Source: JBCBJX01 sp964342855
Lineage (GTDB): Bacteria > Pseudomonadota > Alphaproteobacteria > Caulobacterales > Parvularculaceae
Reading direction: 5' to 3'
Length of the DNA stretch: 64,000 nucleotides
Assembly (NCBI GenBank): GCA_964342855.1
Contig: CAYFIB010000010.1
Coordinates: 24,355-88,354 of the forward strand
Part shown: piece after piece, positions 17,508 through 27,284 of the stretch
Layout: each line of letters opens with the position of its first letter
Numbering within the stretch: the first letter of the stretch is position 1
Notes under the pieces: model-generated
What the model was told of the DNA's origin: nothing
The model's input: the letters and a program-made list of their open reading frames with translations, nothing else
Database searches by the model: none
Translations under genes and position numbers: made by a program

Positions 17508-19760
17508 TTAGAACTTCACCTGCACCGTGCCGGTGATGGTGCGCGGGTTGCCGTAGAAGGCGAGGATCGAGCCATTCGGCGGGCCAAGCGTCGGGAAGTT
17601 GTAGCCTGAGGTGATGTATTCCTCTTCGGCGAGGTTTTTGCCGTGCACGCCGATCTGCAGACGGCCGTCTTCGCTGTTCCAGACGACCGACGCGTTCACG
17701 AGCCAGTAGCCTTCTTGATCGAGCAGCGGGATCGGCGTTTCGAACTGCTGGGTCGCGCCGCGATATGCGCCGGTGACGATGAGCGAGAGGTCGCCGTCTT
17801 CGCCAGCGAAGCGAACCGGCGCGGTGTAGTCGCCGGTGATGCTCGCCGTCCAGTCCGGCGTGTTCTGAACATCCGTCGTCGATGAAATATCCACGCCGTT
17901 GACGAGGAACTCCTCGTACTCGGCGCTGACATAGCCGACAGTACCGAAGAGCGTCAGCTCATCGGTGACGAACGCCGTGCCTTCGAACTCGACGCCGTAG
18001 ATCTCAGCGGCGCCGGCGTTGGTGACGGTGCCGATGAAGCTGTCGTCAACGCCATCGTTATCGCTGTCGAAGGCTTCCGAGCCCGGGATCTGAACGTCTT
18101 TGTAGTCGTTGTAGAAGATCGCGGTGTTGGCGATGATCTTCCCGTCAGCCCACGTCGTCTTGGCGCCGAGCTCGTAAGACTGCACCGTCTCCGGCTCAAA
18201 GCCGTCGCGGACGACCGGGTTGGAATAGTCGCCGCGCGGGTCGAAGCCGCCGCCCTTGAAGCCTTCAGAATATGACGCGTAAAGATTGATGTCGTCCGTC
18301 GCCTGCCAGGCGAGGATGATGCGCGGATCGAAGTTGTCGTCCGTGCGGTTGCCGTTGAAGTTCGGCACGACCTCATTGCCGTTGCCGTCAAGCACCGGCG
18401 GCGACAGTGAAATCGCGCCCGAATTGCCGAAGAACGGCGAGGGGAAGCCGAGGAAGGTTTCGCGGCGGATCGCGGCGGTGCGCTCATCCGACGTGTACCG
18501 ACCGCCGACGGAAAGAGAGAGGCTGTCGGTGAGATCGTATGTGAACTCGCCGAAGACCGCCCACGTCTCGGTGTCGACATCGCCTTCGGTCAGAATGGCG
18601 ACGCCGAGACCGGAAAGGATCACGTCAAAGCCGTTGAAGGCGTTCGCGTCGAGATAGTAGAAGCCGGCGACGCCGGAGAGGCGATCGCTTTCGTAGGTGA
18701 GCTGAAGTTCCTGGCTGAACTGTTCGTTCTCGTAGATCGCCGGGACGTCGAAGGTCGGCGCTTCGAGGCTGTCGAAGTCGATCGGCGCTTTGGACTCGTC
18801 CTGACGCCAGGCGGTGATCGACGTCAGCGTGACGGCGTCATTGACGTTCCACTCGATGCGGCCCTGAACGCCGGACGCATCGACCGTCGACTCGTTCAGC
18901 GGACCTTCGAGAAGGATGCCGGCCTGAGTGTCGTAAATTCCCGTCGGTTGCGGGTCGGTCAGTCGGCGCCCCTGACGCGGCGAAGAATCATCGTTCACGA
19001 TGTCGCCGGAGATCTTGATGAAGAGATTGTCAGACGGCGTCAGTTCGAGGCTGGCGCGACCGGCGAGCACGTCCTTGTCGTAGTTCTCGTCGCCCGTGGC
19101 GAGGTTCGTGCCGAAACCGTCGCGACGAAGCGAGGCGACCGACGCGCCGAAAGCGACGACATCGTTGATCGGCAGAGCCGCCGTGAAAACGAGGTCGGTC
19201 TGGTTGAAGGAGCCGTAAGAGCCGCGCAGCGTGAATTCCGGCTCATCGCCGATGCGCTTGGTGACGTACTTCACCGCGCCGCCGATGGTGTTCCGGCCGT
19301 ACAGCGTGCCTTGCGGGCCGCGCAGAACTTCGATGCGCTCCAGATCGTAGATATCAAGAACCGCAGCTTGCGGACGGTTGAGGTAGACGTCGTCAAGATA
19401 GATGCCGACGCCGCCTTCGAAACCGGCAACCGGGTCCTGCTGGCCGACGCCGCGGATGAACGCGGTGAGCGTCGTGTTCGTGCCGCGCGAGGTCTCAAGC
19501 GTGATGTTCGGCACGGTTTCCGACAGGGCGGTGATGTCCTGCGCGCCGACATTGGCGAGCGCGTCGCCGCCGATGGCGGTGACGGAGACCGGCGTCTCCT
19601 GCAGGCTTTCCTCACGGCGGCGCGCCGACACGACGATGACGTCGCTGTTATCGGAGGCGTCCTGCGCGAGAACGGCGGTCGGCGCCGCCAGGGTGAATGA
19701 GGAAGCGGCGAACGCGGCCGCAAGGCCGGTCGTCGAGAACAAGGCTCTTCTGAAAGTCAC
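17508..19760 (-). CDS. TonB-dependent receptor
   Basis: About 750 residues. The GTG start at 19760 follows GGGAGGGACTACC and opens a signal peptide (TFRRALFSTTGLAAAFAASS to AVLAQDAS). A TonB-box-like segment (DVIVVSARRREESLQETPVS), a plug (ERIEVLRGPQGTLYGRNTIG) and a barrel ending in VQVKF follow. There is no STN domain, so it is a transporter without FecR-type signalling. It resembles the large alphaproteobacterial receptor group (often annotated FyuA/CirA-like) used for many organic substrates as well as iron chelates. It converges on the symporter gene; the substrate is not evident. Confidence 0.92.
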   Translation of the reverse strand: MTFRRALFSTTGLAAAFAASSFTLAAPTAVLAQDASDNSDVIVVSARRREESLQETPVSVTAIGGDALANVGAQDITALSETVPNITLETSRGTNTTLTAFIRGVGQQDPVAGFEGGVGIYLDDVYLNRPQAAVLDIYDLERIEVLRGPQGTLYGRNTIGGAVKYVTKRIGDEPEFTLRGSYGSFNQTDLVFTAALPINDVVAFGASVASLRRDGFGTNLATGDENYDKDVLAGRASLELTPSDNLFIKISGDIVNDDSSPRQGRRLTDPQPTGIYDTQAGILLEGPLNESTVDASGVQGRIEWNVNDAVTLTSITAWRQDESKAPIDFDSLEAPTFDVPAIYENEQFSQELQLTYESDRLSGVAGFYYLDANAFNGFDVILSGLGVAILTEGDVDTETWAVFGEFTYDLTDSLSLSVGGRYTSDERTAAIRRETFLGFPSPFFGNSGAISLSPPVLDGNGNEVVPNFNGNRTDDNFDPRIILAWQATDDINLYASYSEGFKGGGFDPRGDYSNPVVRDGFEPETVQSYELGAKTTWADGKIIANTAIFYNDYKDVQIPGSEAFDSDNDGVDDSFIGTVTNAGAAEIYGVEFEGTAFVTDELTLFGTVGYVSAEYEEFLVNGVDISSTTDVQNTPDWTASITGDYTAPVRFAGEDGDLSLIVTGAYRGATQQFETPIPLLDQEGYWLVNASVVWNSEDGRLQIGVHGKNLAEEEYITSGYNFPTLGPPNGSILAFYGNPRTITGTVQVKF

Positions 19761-19935
19761 GGTAGTCCCTCCCGGTTTCGGTCGCGTCGCATGGATGAAG
19801 CGCGCCACTCTCGCAAAATGGCTAGCATGGCCCTTGGGAAATGGGCTCCAGTACCTTAGTCCCGGTTCCGCTTGACACGGGCGACCGTCACCCTTGGGGG
19901 AAAACGAGGCCGCGACGCGGCTCTAGGGAGCGGAC

Positions 19936-21249
19936 ATGGAGAGCAATCTCGGACTGGCGGCCGGCCTCGGCCTCCTCATTCTTCTCACCGTGCGCGGGGT
20001 GAACATCCTCATCGCCGCGCCGGTGTCGGCGTTGCTTGTCGCGCTGACCTCCGGCCTGGCGCTGTTGCCGCCGCTCGCCGCCGAGGGCGCGCCGGACTTT
20101 GTCTCTGCGTACATGACCGGCTTCACCGGCTTCCTCGCGACGTGGTTCTTCATGTTTCTTGCGGGCGCGATCTTCGGGGAGGTGATGGCGACATCCGGCG
20201 CGGCGGATTCCGTCGCGCACTTCGTGGTCGAACGGTTCGGCCTGAAATACGCCGCCCTCGCCGTGGTCGTTGCCTGCGCGATCCTCACCTATGGCGGCGT
20301 CTCGGTCTTCATCGTCGCGTTTTCGGTCTACCCGATGGCGCTCAGCCTTTTCAAACGCGCAGACCTGCCCCGGCGGTTCATTCCCGCTGCTCTCGCCTTC
20401 GGCTCGGTGACCTTCACCATGACCTCCGCGGGGTCGCCGGAGATCCAGAACATCATCCCCATGGAGTATCTCGGCACGACGAGCTTCGCGGGCTGGCGCG
20501 TTAGCCTGATCGTCGCGGTGCTGATGGCGGGTCTCGGCTACGCCTGGATGATGCGCATGATCGGCAAGGCGCAGGCGCGCGGCGAAAGCTTCGAAGCGCG
20601 CGACGGCGACCCGCAGGAACGCGATTACGCCGAGCTGCCGCACCCCATCCTCGCGCTTCTGCCGCTCGTCGCCGTGCTCGGCGTCTTTTACGCGCTGCAG
20701 GGATCGCTGGAGAAATGGGCGCTTGTCGCCGCGCTCTCCGCCGGCGCGCTCGTCGGCGTGCTGATCGGCGTCCGCTTCCTCGCGAAAATGCCAGCGGCCT
20801 TCTCCGTCGGCGCGACGGGCGCCGTCGTCGCCATCACCAACACCTGCGCCGTCGTCGGCTTTGGCTCCGTCGCGCGCACGACGCCGGCTTTCGCTTCCGC
20901 GCTCGACTTCGTCACCAACATTCCGGGCGACCCGCTGATCGGCGCCGCCATCGCCGTGACGGTGATCGCCGGCCTCACGGGCTCGGCCTCCGGCGGGCAG
21001 ACCATCGCACTGCCGCTCATCGCGCCGATCTTCCTCGCCGCCGGGGTGAACGCGGGCGAGCTGCACCGCGTGGTCGCGATCTCCTCCGGCGCGCTCGATA
21101 GCCTGCCGCACAACGGCTATGTGGTGACCACCATCCGCGCCATCTGCGGCGAGACCCACAAAGGCGCCTACGGCGCGCTCGGCGCCCTGACGGTCATCGT
21201 GCCGCTTCTCGGGCTCGCCCTCGCCATCGGCCTGTTCATCCTGTTCTAG
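19936..21249 (+). CDS. GntP-family permease (probable hydroxybutyrate/organic acid transporter)
   Basis: A 437-residue polytopic inner-membrane protein with about 12 hydrophobic segments (GLGLLILLTVRGVNILIAAP at the N-terminus). GntP-family features include the conserved stretches GGVSVFIVAFSVYPMALSLF and SAGSPEIQNIIPMEYLGT. Its stop overlaps the Shine-Dalgarno (AGGAGG) of the following 3-hydroxybutyrate oligomer hydrolase gene, a tight coupling that points to D-3-hydroxybutyrate, or another oligomer breakdown product, as cargo. GntP members also carry gluconate, so the substrate is inferred from context. Confidence 0.88.
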   Translation: MESNLGLAAGLGLLILLTVRGVNILIAAPVSALLVALTSGLALLPPLAAEGAPDFVSAYMTGFTGFLATWFFMFLAGAIFGEVMATSGAADSVAHFVVERFGLKYAALAVVVACAILTYGGVSVFIVAFSVYPMALSLFKRADLPRRFIPAALAFGSVTFTMTSAGSPEIQNIIPMEYLGTTSFAGWRVSLIVAVLMAGLGYAWMMRMIGKAQARGESFEARDGDPQERDYAELPHPILALLPLVAVLGVFYALQGSLEKWALVAALSAGALVGVLIGVRFLAKMPAAFSVGATGAVVAITNTCAVVGFGSVARTTPAFASALDFVTNIPGDPLIGAAIAVTVIAGLTGSASGGQTIALPLIAPIFLAAGVNAGELHRVVAISSGALDSLPHNGYVVTTIRAICGETHKGAYGALGALTVIVPLLGLALAIGLFILF

Positions 21250-21259
21250 GAGGCTTCCC

Positions 21260-23161
21260 ATGCGCCGCATCGCGCTCCTCACCGTTCTCGCCGCCTGCGC
21301 CCCGACCGACGAACCGACAGGCCCGGATGTCCAGATGGCGTCCGACAGTCCTTACACGGTCATCCATGCTTACCCGGTTGCGCGTTTCGACGGGGAAAGC
21401 GACGACCTTCTCACCGGCGGCCTCGGCCTTGCCGGACTGCGCGCGCCTGCGGCGCCGGCGGACGCATCCCTCAGAACGATGGCCGTCCACTATAATTTCC
21501 GCGCCATCGTCGACGTGACGGCCGCCGGCGGCTTCGGCTCTCTCACCGGCCCGGAGCCCGGTTCGGAGAAAATCGCGGGAACGGAGTATCTCTCGGTCCT
21601 CAAACTCGGCGACGCAGGCGAGCCGTTCGCCGTCGCGGTGCAAATCCCAAGCGATTTTGATCGCGACCAGGCGTGCCTCGTCCTTGGCCCGTCCTCCGGT
21701 TCCCGCGGCGTCTACGGCGCCATCGGCACCGCCTCCGCCTTCGGACTGCCGCGCGGCTGCGCCGTCGCGCTGGTCGATAAGATGACCGGCGGCGGCGTTT
21801 TCCATCTTGCGAGCGAGGAAGGCTATGCAGGCGATTTCAGCCTGACCGATGGAGACGCGGAGGACCTCCTGTTCCGCCCCGCGGCGAGCGCGGAACTATC
21901 CGCCTACGTTGAGCGTCGCCCCGATGCGCTGGCGGTGAAGCACGCCCACTCGAAGAAAAACGTCCAACAATACTGGGGCGCGACGGTGCTCGCCGCGGGC
22001 GAATACGCCCTTGAGACCCTGAACCGCCATTTCGAAACGGACGCCTTCGTTCCGAACACGGTCGACATCATCGCCGCCTCGATCTCTAACGGCGGCTACG
22101 CGGTGCTCGCCGCCGCCGAGCAGGACGACGCAGGCTTTATCGACGGCGTCGTCGCCGCGGAACCGAACGTGACGCTTGCGGACGGCGACAGCCTCGATCT
22201 CCTCGCCTATTCCGCGGAAATGAACCTCTACGCGCCCTGCGCCGCGCTCGCCCCGGCCAACACCTCACGGCCAGGCGCCGCAGCGATCGCGCCCGCCCGC
22301 GCGCTTTATGAAAACTGGTGCGGACGCCTCGTCGCCGACGGCCTCCTCGCCGAGGGCGAGACCGAATCCGTTGCGACGGAAGCCATGGCGAAAGTTCGCG
22401 CGGCGGGCTTCCTTCCGCAGACCGACGACCTCCTGAATTACGGCCTCGCCATCCGCCTCTGGCCCGCGGTCACCACGCTCTACACGAACGCTTTCGGGCG
22501 CATGGGGGTCGAAGACGAATTCTGCTCCGTACGCTTCGCCTATGCGACGCCGTTCGGCCAGCCGCGCCCAGCGACGGACGAAGAGAAGCGCACGCACGCG
22601 GCGCTGTCTTCCGGCTCACCGCCGGTCGCGGGCGTCGGCCTCGTCTCCGATCCGGCGACCTTCGAAGCGGCGTACGACGCGACGCGTTGTTTCTATGAGG
22701 CCGCCGCGGCCGACACCCGCCTCGCCTCCGTCGCCGCGGGCGAGCGGGAGACGCGGCTGACGGGCGCCCTCACCCAGCCGACGATCATTCTGCACGGCCG
22801 CGCCGACGCGCTTATCCCCGTAACGCAATCCTCGCGCCCCTACGCCGCGACGGCCTCAACGGGCGCCGCGCCGTTCGCCTATTACGAGATCGAGCACGGC
22901 CAGCACTTCGACGCCTTCCTGCCGCTGCCGGACCTCGCCGACAAGTTCGTGCCCATGCACGTCTATTTCGAGCGTTCCGGCGATCTCATGCTGGACCATC
23001 TGCGCGCGGGCGCCGCTCTGCCGCCGAGCCAGCTCGTGCGCACCGCGCCGCGCGCCGCGGGTGCGCCGCTCGGCGCTGAAAACACGCCGGAAATCGCAGC
23101 CGCTCCGACCGCTGATACGGCGATTCTGGTTTCGGACGGCCGGTTAACCGTACCGGACTAG
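21260..23161 (+). CDS. D-(-)-3-hydroxybutyrate oligomer hydrolase, lipoprotein
   Basis: A 633-residue protein matching the 3HB-oligomer hydrolase family. Landmarks include AVHYNFRAIVDVTAAGGFG, KHAHSKKNVQQYWGATVL, a serine-nucleophile-like AASISNGGYAVL and a C-terminal HGRADALIPVTQSSRPY with a downstream histidine region (EIEHGQHFDAFLPLP). The N-terminus (LLTVLAAC) ends in a lipobox, predicting a membrane-anchored enzyme outside the cytoplasm. It would cut short polyhydroxybutyrate oligomers into 3-hydroxybutyrate for import by the adjacent GntP-type permease. Confidence 0.9.
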   Translation: MRRIALLTVLAACAPTDEPTGPDVQMASDSPYTVIHAYPVARFDGESDDLLTGGLGLAGLRAPAAPADASLRTMAVHYNFRAIVDVTAAGGFGSLTGPEPGSEKIAGTEYLSVLKLGDAGEPFAVAVQIPSDFDRDQACLVLGPSSGSRGVYGAIGTASAFGLPRGCAVALVDKMTGGGVFHLASEEGYAGDFSLTDGDAEDLLFRPAASAELSAYVERRPDALAVKHAHSKKNVQQYWGATVLAAGEYALETLNRHFETDAFVPNTVDIIAASISNGGYAVLAAAEQDDAGFIDGVVAAEPNVTLADGDSLDLLAYSAEMNLYAPCAALAPANTSRPGAAAIAPARALYENWCGRLVADGLLAEGETESVATEAMAKVRAAGFLPQTDDLLNYGLAIRLWPAVTTLYTNAFGRMGVEDEFCSVRFAYATPFGQPRPATDEEKRTHAALSSGSPPVAGVGLVSDPATFEAAYDATRCFYEAAAADTRLASVAAGERETRLTGALTQPTIILHGRADALIPVTQSSRPYAATASTGAAPFAYYEIEHGQHFDAFLPLPDLADKFVPMHVYFERSGDLMLDHLRAGAALPPSQLVRTAPRAAGAPLGAENTPEIAAAPTADTAILVSDGRLTVPD

Positions 23162-23186
23162 CGGGCGGCGGAGCCCGCGGCCTATC

Positions 23187-26100
23187 ATGTCGCCCATGTT
23201 CGACAGCTGGGTCGTCGCCGGGCTAACGCTCGCCTATCTCGCGCTTCTCTTTCAGGTTGCGCGCACGGCGGAGAATTCTTCGGGCTCGCCGGACGGGCGG
23301 GCGCCGGTCTGGCCCTACGCCCTCGGCCTTTCCGTCTACTGCACGTCGTGGTCGCTCTACGGCACCACGGGTCAGGTCGCCGCGACCGGCTGGATTTTCC
23401 CGCCGACCTATATCGGCACAATCGCGCTTTTCGCCTTCGCCGCGCCGGTCGTGCGCAAGCTGATCGCCGCGCACGCCGCCCACAACACGACGTCTCTCGC
23501 GGACTTTATCGCCTCACGCTACGGCAAATCGCGGGCTTTGGCGGTGCTCTCCACCATCCTCGCCGCCGTGTGCGCCGCGCCCTATATCGCGCTGCAGTTC
23601 AAGGCCGTCGCGGACAGTCTCGACATGCTGGCGGGCGGGTCGGCGTTTCCCATCGACACCGCCTTCGTCGTCGCCGCCATCATGGGGGTCTTCGCGCTTT
23701 CCTTCGGCCTCGGGCGTCTCTCCGATAGCGGACGAAGCAAAGGGCTGATCGCGGCCATCGCCGTCGACGGCGTTCTGAAGCTCGTCGCGATCGTCTGCGT
23801 CGGCGTCTACGGGACGTTCGTTCTCTTCGACGGTCCGGGCGACCTCATCACGCGCGCGGCGGAAGCAGGACTTCTTGAACCGCGTGATCTCGGCCCGGCG
23901 GCGAGCCAATCTTTCATCGCCTCCATCGCCCTCGGAGCCCTCGCGATTCTCTGTCTTCCGCAGCTCTTCTTCATGCTGACGGCGGAGGACGAGCTCGACA
24001 AAGCCAGACGCAAACGAGCGTTCGAACTCTACATCGTCTATCTCATCGGCATGGGCCTCTTCACGTGGCCCGTCACGGCGGCAAGCGCGCTGTCGGGCGT
24101 GAACGCGGGAACCGCAGGCTACCAGACGCTCCTCCTGCCGCTGGAGACCGGCGCGCCCGCCGTCGCGCTCATCGTCTATCTCGGCGGCGTCGCGGCGGCG
24201 ACGAGCATCGTCATCGCCACCACCGTTGCGGTCGGCGTCATGGTCGGCAACGAGATCGTCGCGCCGCTCATCATGCGCGCGAGCCGAAATGCGCACCCGG
24301 ATCTTTCCGCGGCGGTGCGGGCGAGCCGCCGTTTCGCCATCGCCGGGCTTCTCGCTCTCGCCTATATCTATTACCGCGTCAGCGCCGAGACCGCCTCCTC
24401 GCTCGCGAGCATCGGCCTCACCTCCATGGCGCTCGCCGCGCAATTCGCACCCGCGCTCATCGGCGGACTTTACTGGCGGCGCGGCTCCGTCGGGGGCGTC
24501 GGCACGGGTCTCGCCGCAGGCGCTGCACTCTGGGCGATCGGCTTCTTCACGCCCGTCGCCGGGATGATCGACGCCGCCGGGTTTGATCCGCATGCGGCTG
24601 TTCTGGTCGCCTCGCTCTCCGTCAATGTCCTCGCTTTCATCGGCGTATCGCTGCTCGCATCGCCCTCAATGGACGAACGCGCGCAGGCGGCGAGCTTCGT
24701 CGATGCGGACGCCAGCCTGCTCCACCGCCTCGGCGGCGAGGTCGCGGTGGGCGATCTGCAGAACCTCGCCGCCCGCGTCGTGGGCGCGCCGGCGGCGGAG
24801 GAAGCCTTCGCGCGTTTCCGGAGTTCGCGCGGGGAAGAGGAGCCGAAGCCCGAAACCCCCGCCGACGCGCGCTCCCTCGTCTTCGCCGAGCGGCTGATCG
24901 CCGGGGTCGTCGGCGCGGCCTCCGCGCGCATCCTGATGCGGACGGTGGCGGACCGGGACGTGGCGGCGCGCGATGTCGCGGCGCTCGCCGAAGAAGCCTC
25001 GCAAGTGTTCCGCTTCAACCGCGATCTCCTCCAATCCTCCGTCGACAACCTGTCGACCGCCATCGCCGTCGTCGACAAACACCTGCGCATGGTCGCCTGG
25101 AACCGAGCGTATGAGGAACTTTTCCAGTACCCCTCCGGCCTTCTCTACGCTGGACGCCACGTGCGCGACCTCATCCGTTACAACGCCGAGCGCGGCGAAT
25201 GCGGAGAAGGCGAGCCGGACGACCTCGTCGAGAAGCGCCTGAAGCACCTACGCGCCCGCACCTCTTACTCGTTCCAACGCCACCGACGCGATGGCGTCGT
25301 TCTGGAAATCCGCGGCAACCCCATGCCCGGCGGCGGGTTCGTGACGAGCTATACGGACGTCACCGCTTTCGTCGACGCCGAGCGCGCCCAGCGCGAGCTC
25401 GCCGAGACGCTGGAGCGCCGCGTCGCGGACCGCACCCGCGAGGTCGAAAGCGCGCGCCGCGCGGCGGAGGAAGCGAACGCCTCCAAAACGCGCCTCTTCG
25501 CCGCCGTCAGTCACGACATCCTGCAACCGCTGAACGCGGCCCGCCTCCTCACCTCCAATATTGAAGACCGCATGCGGATGAGCGGCGACAGCGGCCTTGT
25601 CGATCAACTTCACGCGGCGCTGGATTCCGTACAGGAACTCTTCTCCGAAGTGCTCGACCTCGCGCGCCTTGAAACCTCGCCGGAGACCGTCGAGCGCGCG
25701 GCTACACCGCTTCAGGACCTGTTCGACGAGCTTGGCGAAGTGAACCGCCCCGTCGCCGCCGGTAAGGGACTTCGCCTGCGTTTCGTTCCGACCTCGCTGA
25801 TCATCGACACGGACCGCCGCCTCGTCCGGCGCGTCCTGCAGAACCTCGTCTCGAACGCCCTGCGCTATACGGCGTCCGGCAAGGTGTTGGTCGGCGCGCG
25901 GCGTGAAGGCGACGCCGTGCGCATCCTCGTCTGCGACACCGGTTGCGGCGTCGCCGATGAAGACCGCGAGGTCATTTTCGAGGAATTCCGCCGTTCATCC
26001 GCCTCGAGATCGAACGCCGGGCTCGGGCTCGGCCTCTCCATCGTCCGGCGCATCTCCGCGCTGCTCGACCACCCCGTCGCGTTCACCAGCGAGATCGGTC

Positions 26101-26543
26101 GCGGGTCGGTCTTCTCGATCGCCGCCAAGCGCGTGCGCACCAGCCCGGCAGCGTCGAACGATATCGGCGACGGACCTTTCGACGGCCTGCGCGTTCTCTG
26201 CGTGGAAGATGACGATCAGACCCGGGCGGCGATGCGCGCGCTTCTGGAGACATGGGGCTGCGAGGTGACAACGTCTGTGGACGGCGTCGGCTGCGACGGG
26301 GCCTATGACGCGATCCTGCTCGACTATCATCTCGGGCCGGATCGCACGGGCGTCGATGCGGCGGATGCGCTGCCGAAGGCGTTCGCCAGTTCGCGCGTCG
26401 CCGTCGTCTTCACGTCCGATCGCTCGGCGGAGGTGCGCGCCGCCGTCGCCGCGCGCGGCATGGGGTTCATTGAAAAGCCCGTGCGGCGCGCGCAGCTGCG
26501 CGCCGTTCTGCAGAGCGCCTACGGACGGTCGGCGGCGGAATAG
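23187..26543 (+). CDS. SSS-domain hybrid sensor kinase (CrbS/MxtR-like)
   Basis: A 1118-residue membrane kinase. Residues 1 to about 490 form a sodium:solute-symporter-like domain with many membrane helices. A PAS domain (about 614-725), a coiled-coil linker, a HisKA region with SHDILQPLNAARLL (about 775), HATPase_c (N-box LQNLVSNALRYTASG, G boxes CDTGCGV and GLGLGLSIVRRI) and a C-terminal receiver (CVEDDDQTR, ILLDYHLGP, FIEKPVRR) follow. This architecture matches the CrbS/MxtR group that monitors acetate or short-acid status. The response regulator on the opposite strand overlaps its 3' end by 25 bp. Confidence 0.92.
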   Translation: MSPMFDSWVVAGLTLAYLALLFQVARTAENSSGSPDGRAPVWPYALGLSVYCTSWSLYGTTGQVAATGWIFPPTYIGTIALFAFAAPVVRKLIAAHAAHNTTSLADFIASRYGKSRALAVLSTILAAVCAAPYIALQFKAVADSLDMLAGGSAFPIDTAFVVAAIMGVFALSFGLGRLSDSGRSKGLIAAIAVDGVLKLVAIVCVGVYGTFVLFDGPGDLITRAAEAGLLEPRDLGPAASQSFIASIALGALAILCLPQLFFMLTAEDELDKARRKRAFELYIVYLIGMGLFTWPVTAASALSGVNAGTAGYQTLLLPLETGAPAVALIVYLGGVAAATSIVIATTVAVGVMVGNEIVAPLIMRASRNAHPDLSAAVRASRRFAIAGLLALAYIYYRVSAETASSLASIGLTSMALAAQFAPALIGGLYWRRGSVGGVGTGLAAGAALWAIGFFTPVAGMIDAAGFDPHAAVLVASLSVNVLAFIGVSLLASPSMDERAQAASFVDADASLLHRLGGEVAVGDLQNLAARVVGAPAAEEAFARFRSSRGEEEPKPETPADARSLVFAERLIAGVVGAASARILMRTVADRDVAARDVAALAEEASQVFRFNRDLLQSSVDNLSTAIAVVDKHLRMVAWNRAYEELFQYPSGLLYAGRHVRDLIRYNAERGECGEGEPDDLVEKRLKHLRARTSYSFQRHRRDGVVLEIRGNPMPGGGFVTSYTDVTAFVDAERAQRELAETLERRVADRTREVESARRAAEEANASKTRLFAAVSHDILQPLNAARLLTSNIEDRMRMSGDSGLVDQLHAALDSVQELFSEVLDLARLETSPETVERAATPLQDLFDELGEVNRPVAAGKGLRLRFVPTSLIIDTDRRLVRRVLQNLVSNALRYTASGKVLVGARREGDAVRILVCDTGCGVADEDREVIFEEFRRSSASRSNAGLGLGLSIVRRISALLDHPVAFTSEIGRGSVFSIAAKRVRTSPAASNDIGDGPFDGLRVLCVEDDDQTRAAMRALLETWGCEVTTSVDGVGCDGAYDAILLDYHLGPDRTGVDAADALPKAFASSRVAVVFTSDRSAEVRAAVAARGMGFIEKPVRRAQLRAVLQSAYGRSAAE

Positions 26544-27226
26544 TCCGCCGCTTCTTCGCCGCGCTCTTCCGCCAACTCGCGCAGGGCGGCGATCAGCATC
26601 GTCCGTCGCGGCAGGTCCAGCTTGCGCAGAAGCTCCGTCACATGACCTTTCACGGTTGACACCGAGAGGTTCATCTCATGCGCGATCTGCTTGTTCAGGA
26701 GCCCTTCGCCGATGAGCGTCATCACCTTGAACTGCTGCGGCGAGAGCGCGCCGATTTTCTCGGCGAACGCACGCGTCTCGCGCGAGGCGTCCGGCGCCGG
26801 CAGGCCTGGCGCTTCACCGGCGATGACGGCGCGCAGCGCCTCCTCGATCTCCCGCGCCGGCGCCGATTTTCCGACATAGCCGGAGGCGCCGATGGCGGCG
26901 GCGGACGCGACGACGCGTGGGTCGGTCACGCCGGTGACGATCAGGACGGGAAGCTCCGGCCAGCGCCCACGCAGGAGCGCGAGGCCGGAGAGCCCCATGG
27001 CGCCCGGCATGCCGAGATCGAGGACGACGAGATCGATCCCGCTCCCCGCCTCGATCGCTTCGACAGCGGCCGGAAAGTCCCCGACTTCCAGAATGGCTTC
27101 CGGCGTCAACGCGCGCTCCACCGCGCCGACAAGCCCCGTCCGCACCAGCGGGTGGTCGTCCGCGACGAGCACGGTGCGCACGGCGTCCGCGAAAGCGTCC
27201 GCGCCAGAAGAAGTGGGTTCGGCCAT
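26519..27226 (-). CDS. LuxR/NarL-type response regulator (CrbR/ErdR-like)
   Basis: A 235-residue regulator with receiver pocket VADDHPLVR, phospho-acceptor D70 (VVLDLGMPGAMG), switch lysine (YVGKSAP) and a LuxR-type HTH (LSPQQFKVMTLIGEGLLNKQ, then NLSVSTVKGHVTELL). It is convergent with the hybrid kinase and overlaps its end by 25 bp, so the two are almost certainly partners although antisense. CrbR/ErdR proteins drive acetyl-CoA synthetase and symporter genes, so the DUF4212/SSS pair at 15.3-17.4 kb and perhaps the hydroxybutyrate genes are candidate targets. Confidence 0.88.
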   Translation of the reverse strand: MAEPTSSGADAFADAVRTVLVADDHPLVRTGLVGAVERALTPEAILEVGDFPAAVEAIEAGSGIDLVVLDLGMPGAMGLSGLALLRGRWPELPVLIVTGVTDPRVVASAAAIGASGYVGKSAPAREIEEALRAVIAGEAPGLPAPDASRETRAFAEKIGALSPQQFKVMTLIGEGLLNKQIAHEMNLSVSTVKGHVTELLRKLDLPRRTMLIAALRELAEERGEEAADYSAADRP

Positions 27227-27284
27227 TGGAGCCTTCTTAGCGCGGCTCGCCGAACCCTCAAATGCGCGGACGTCGTCGGCTTGG

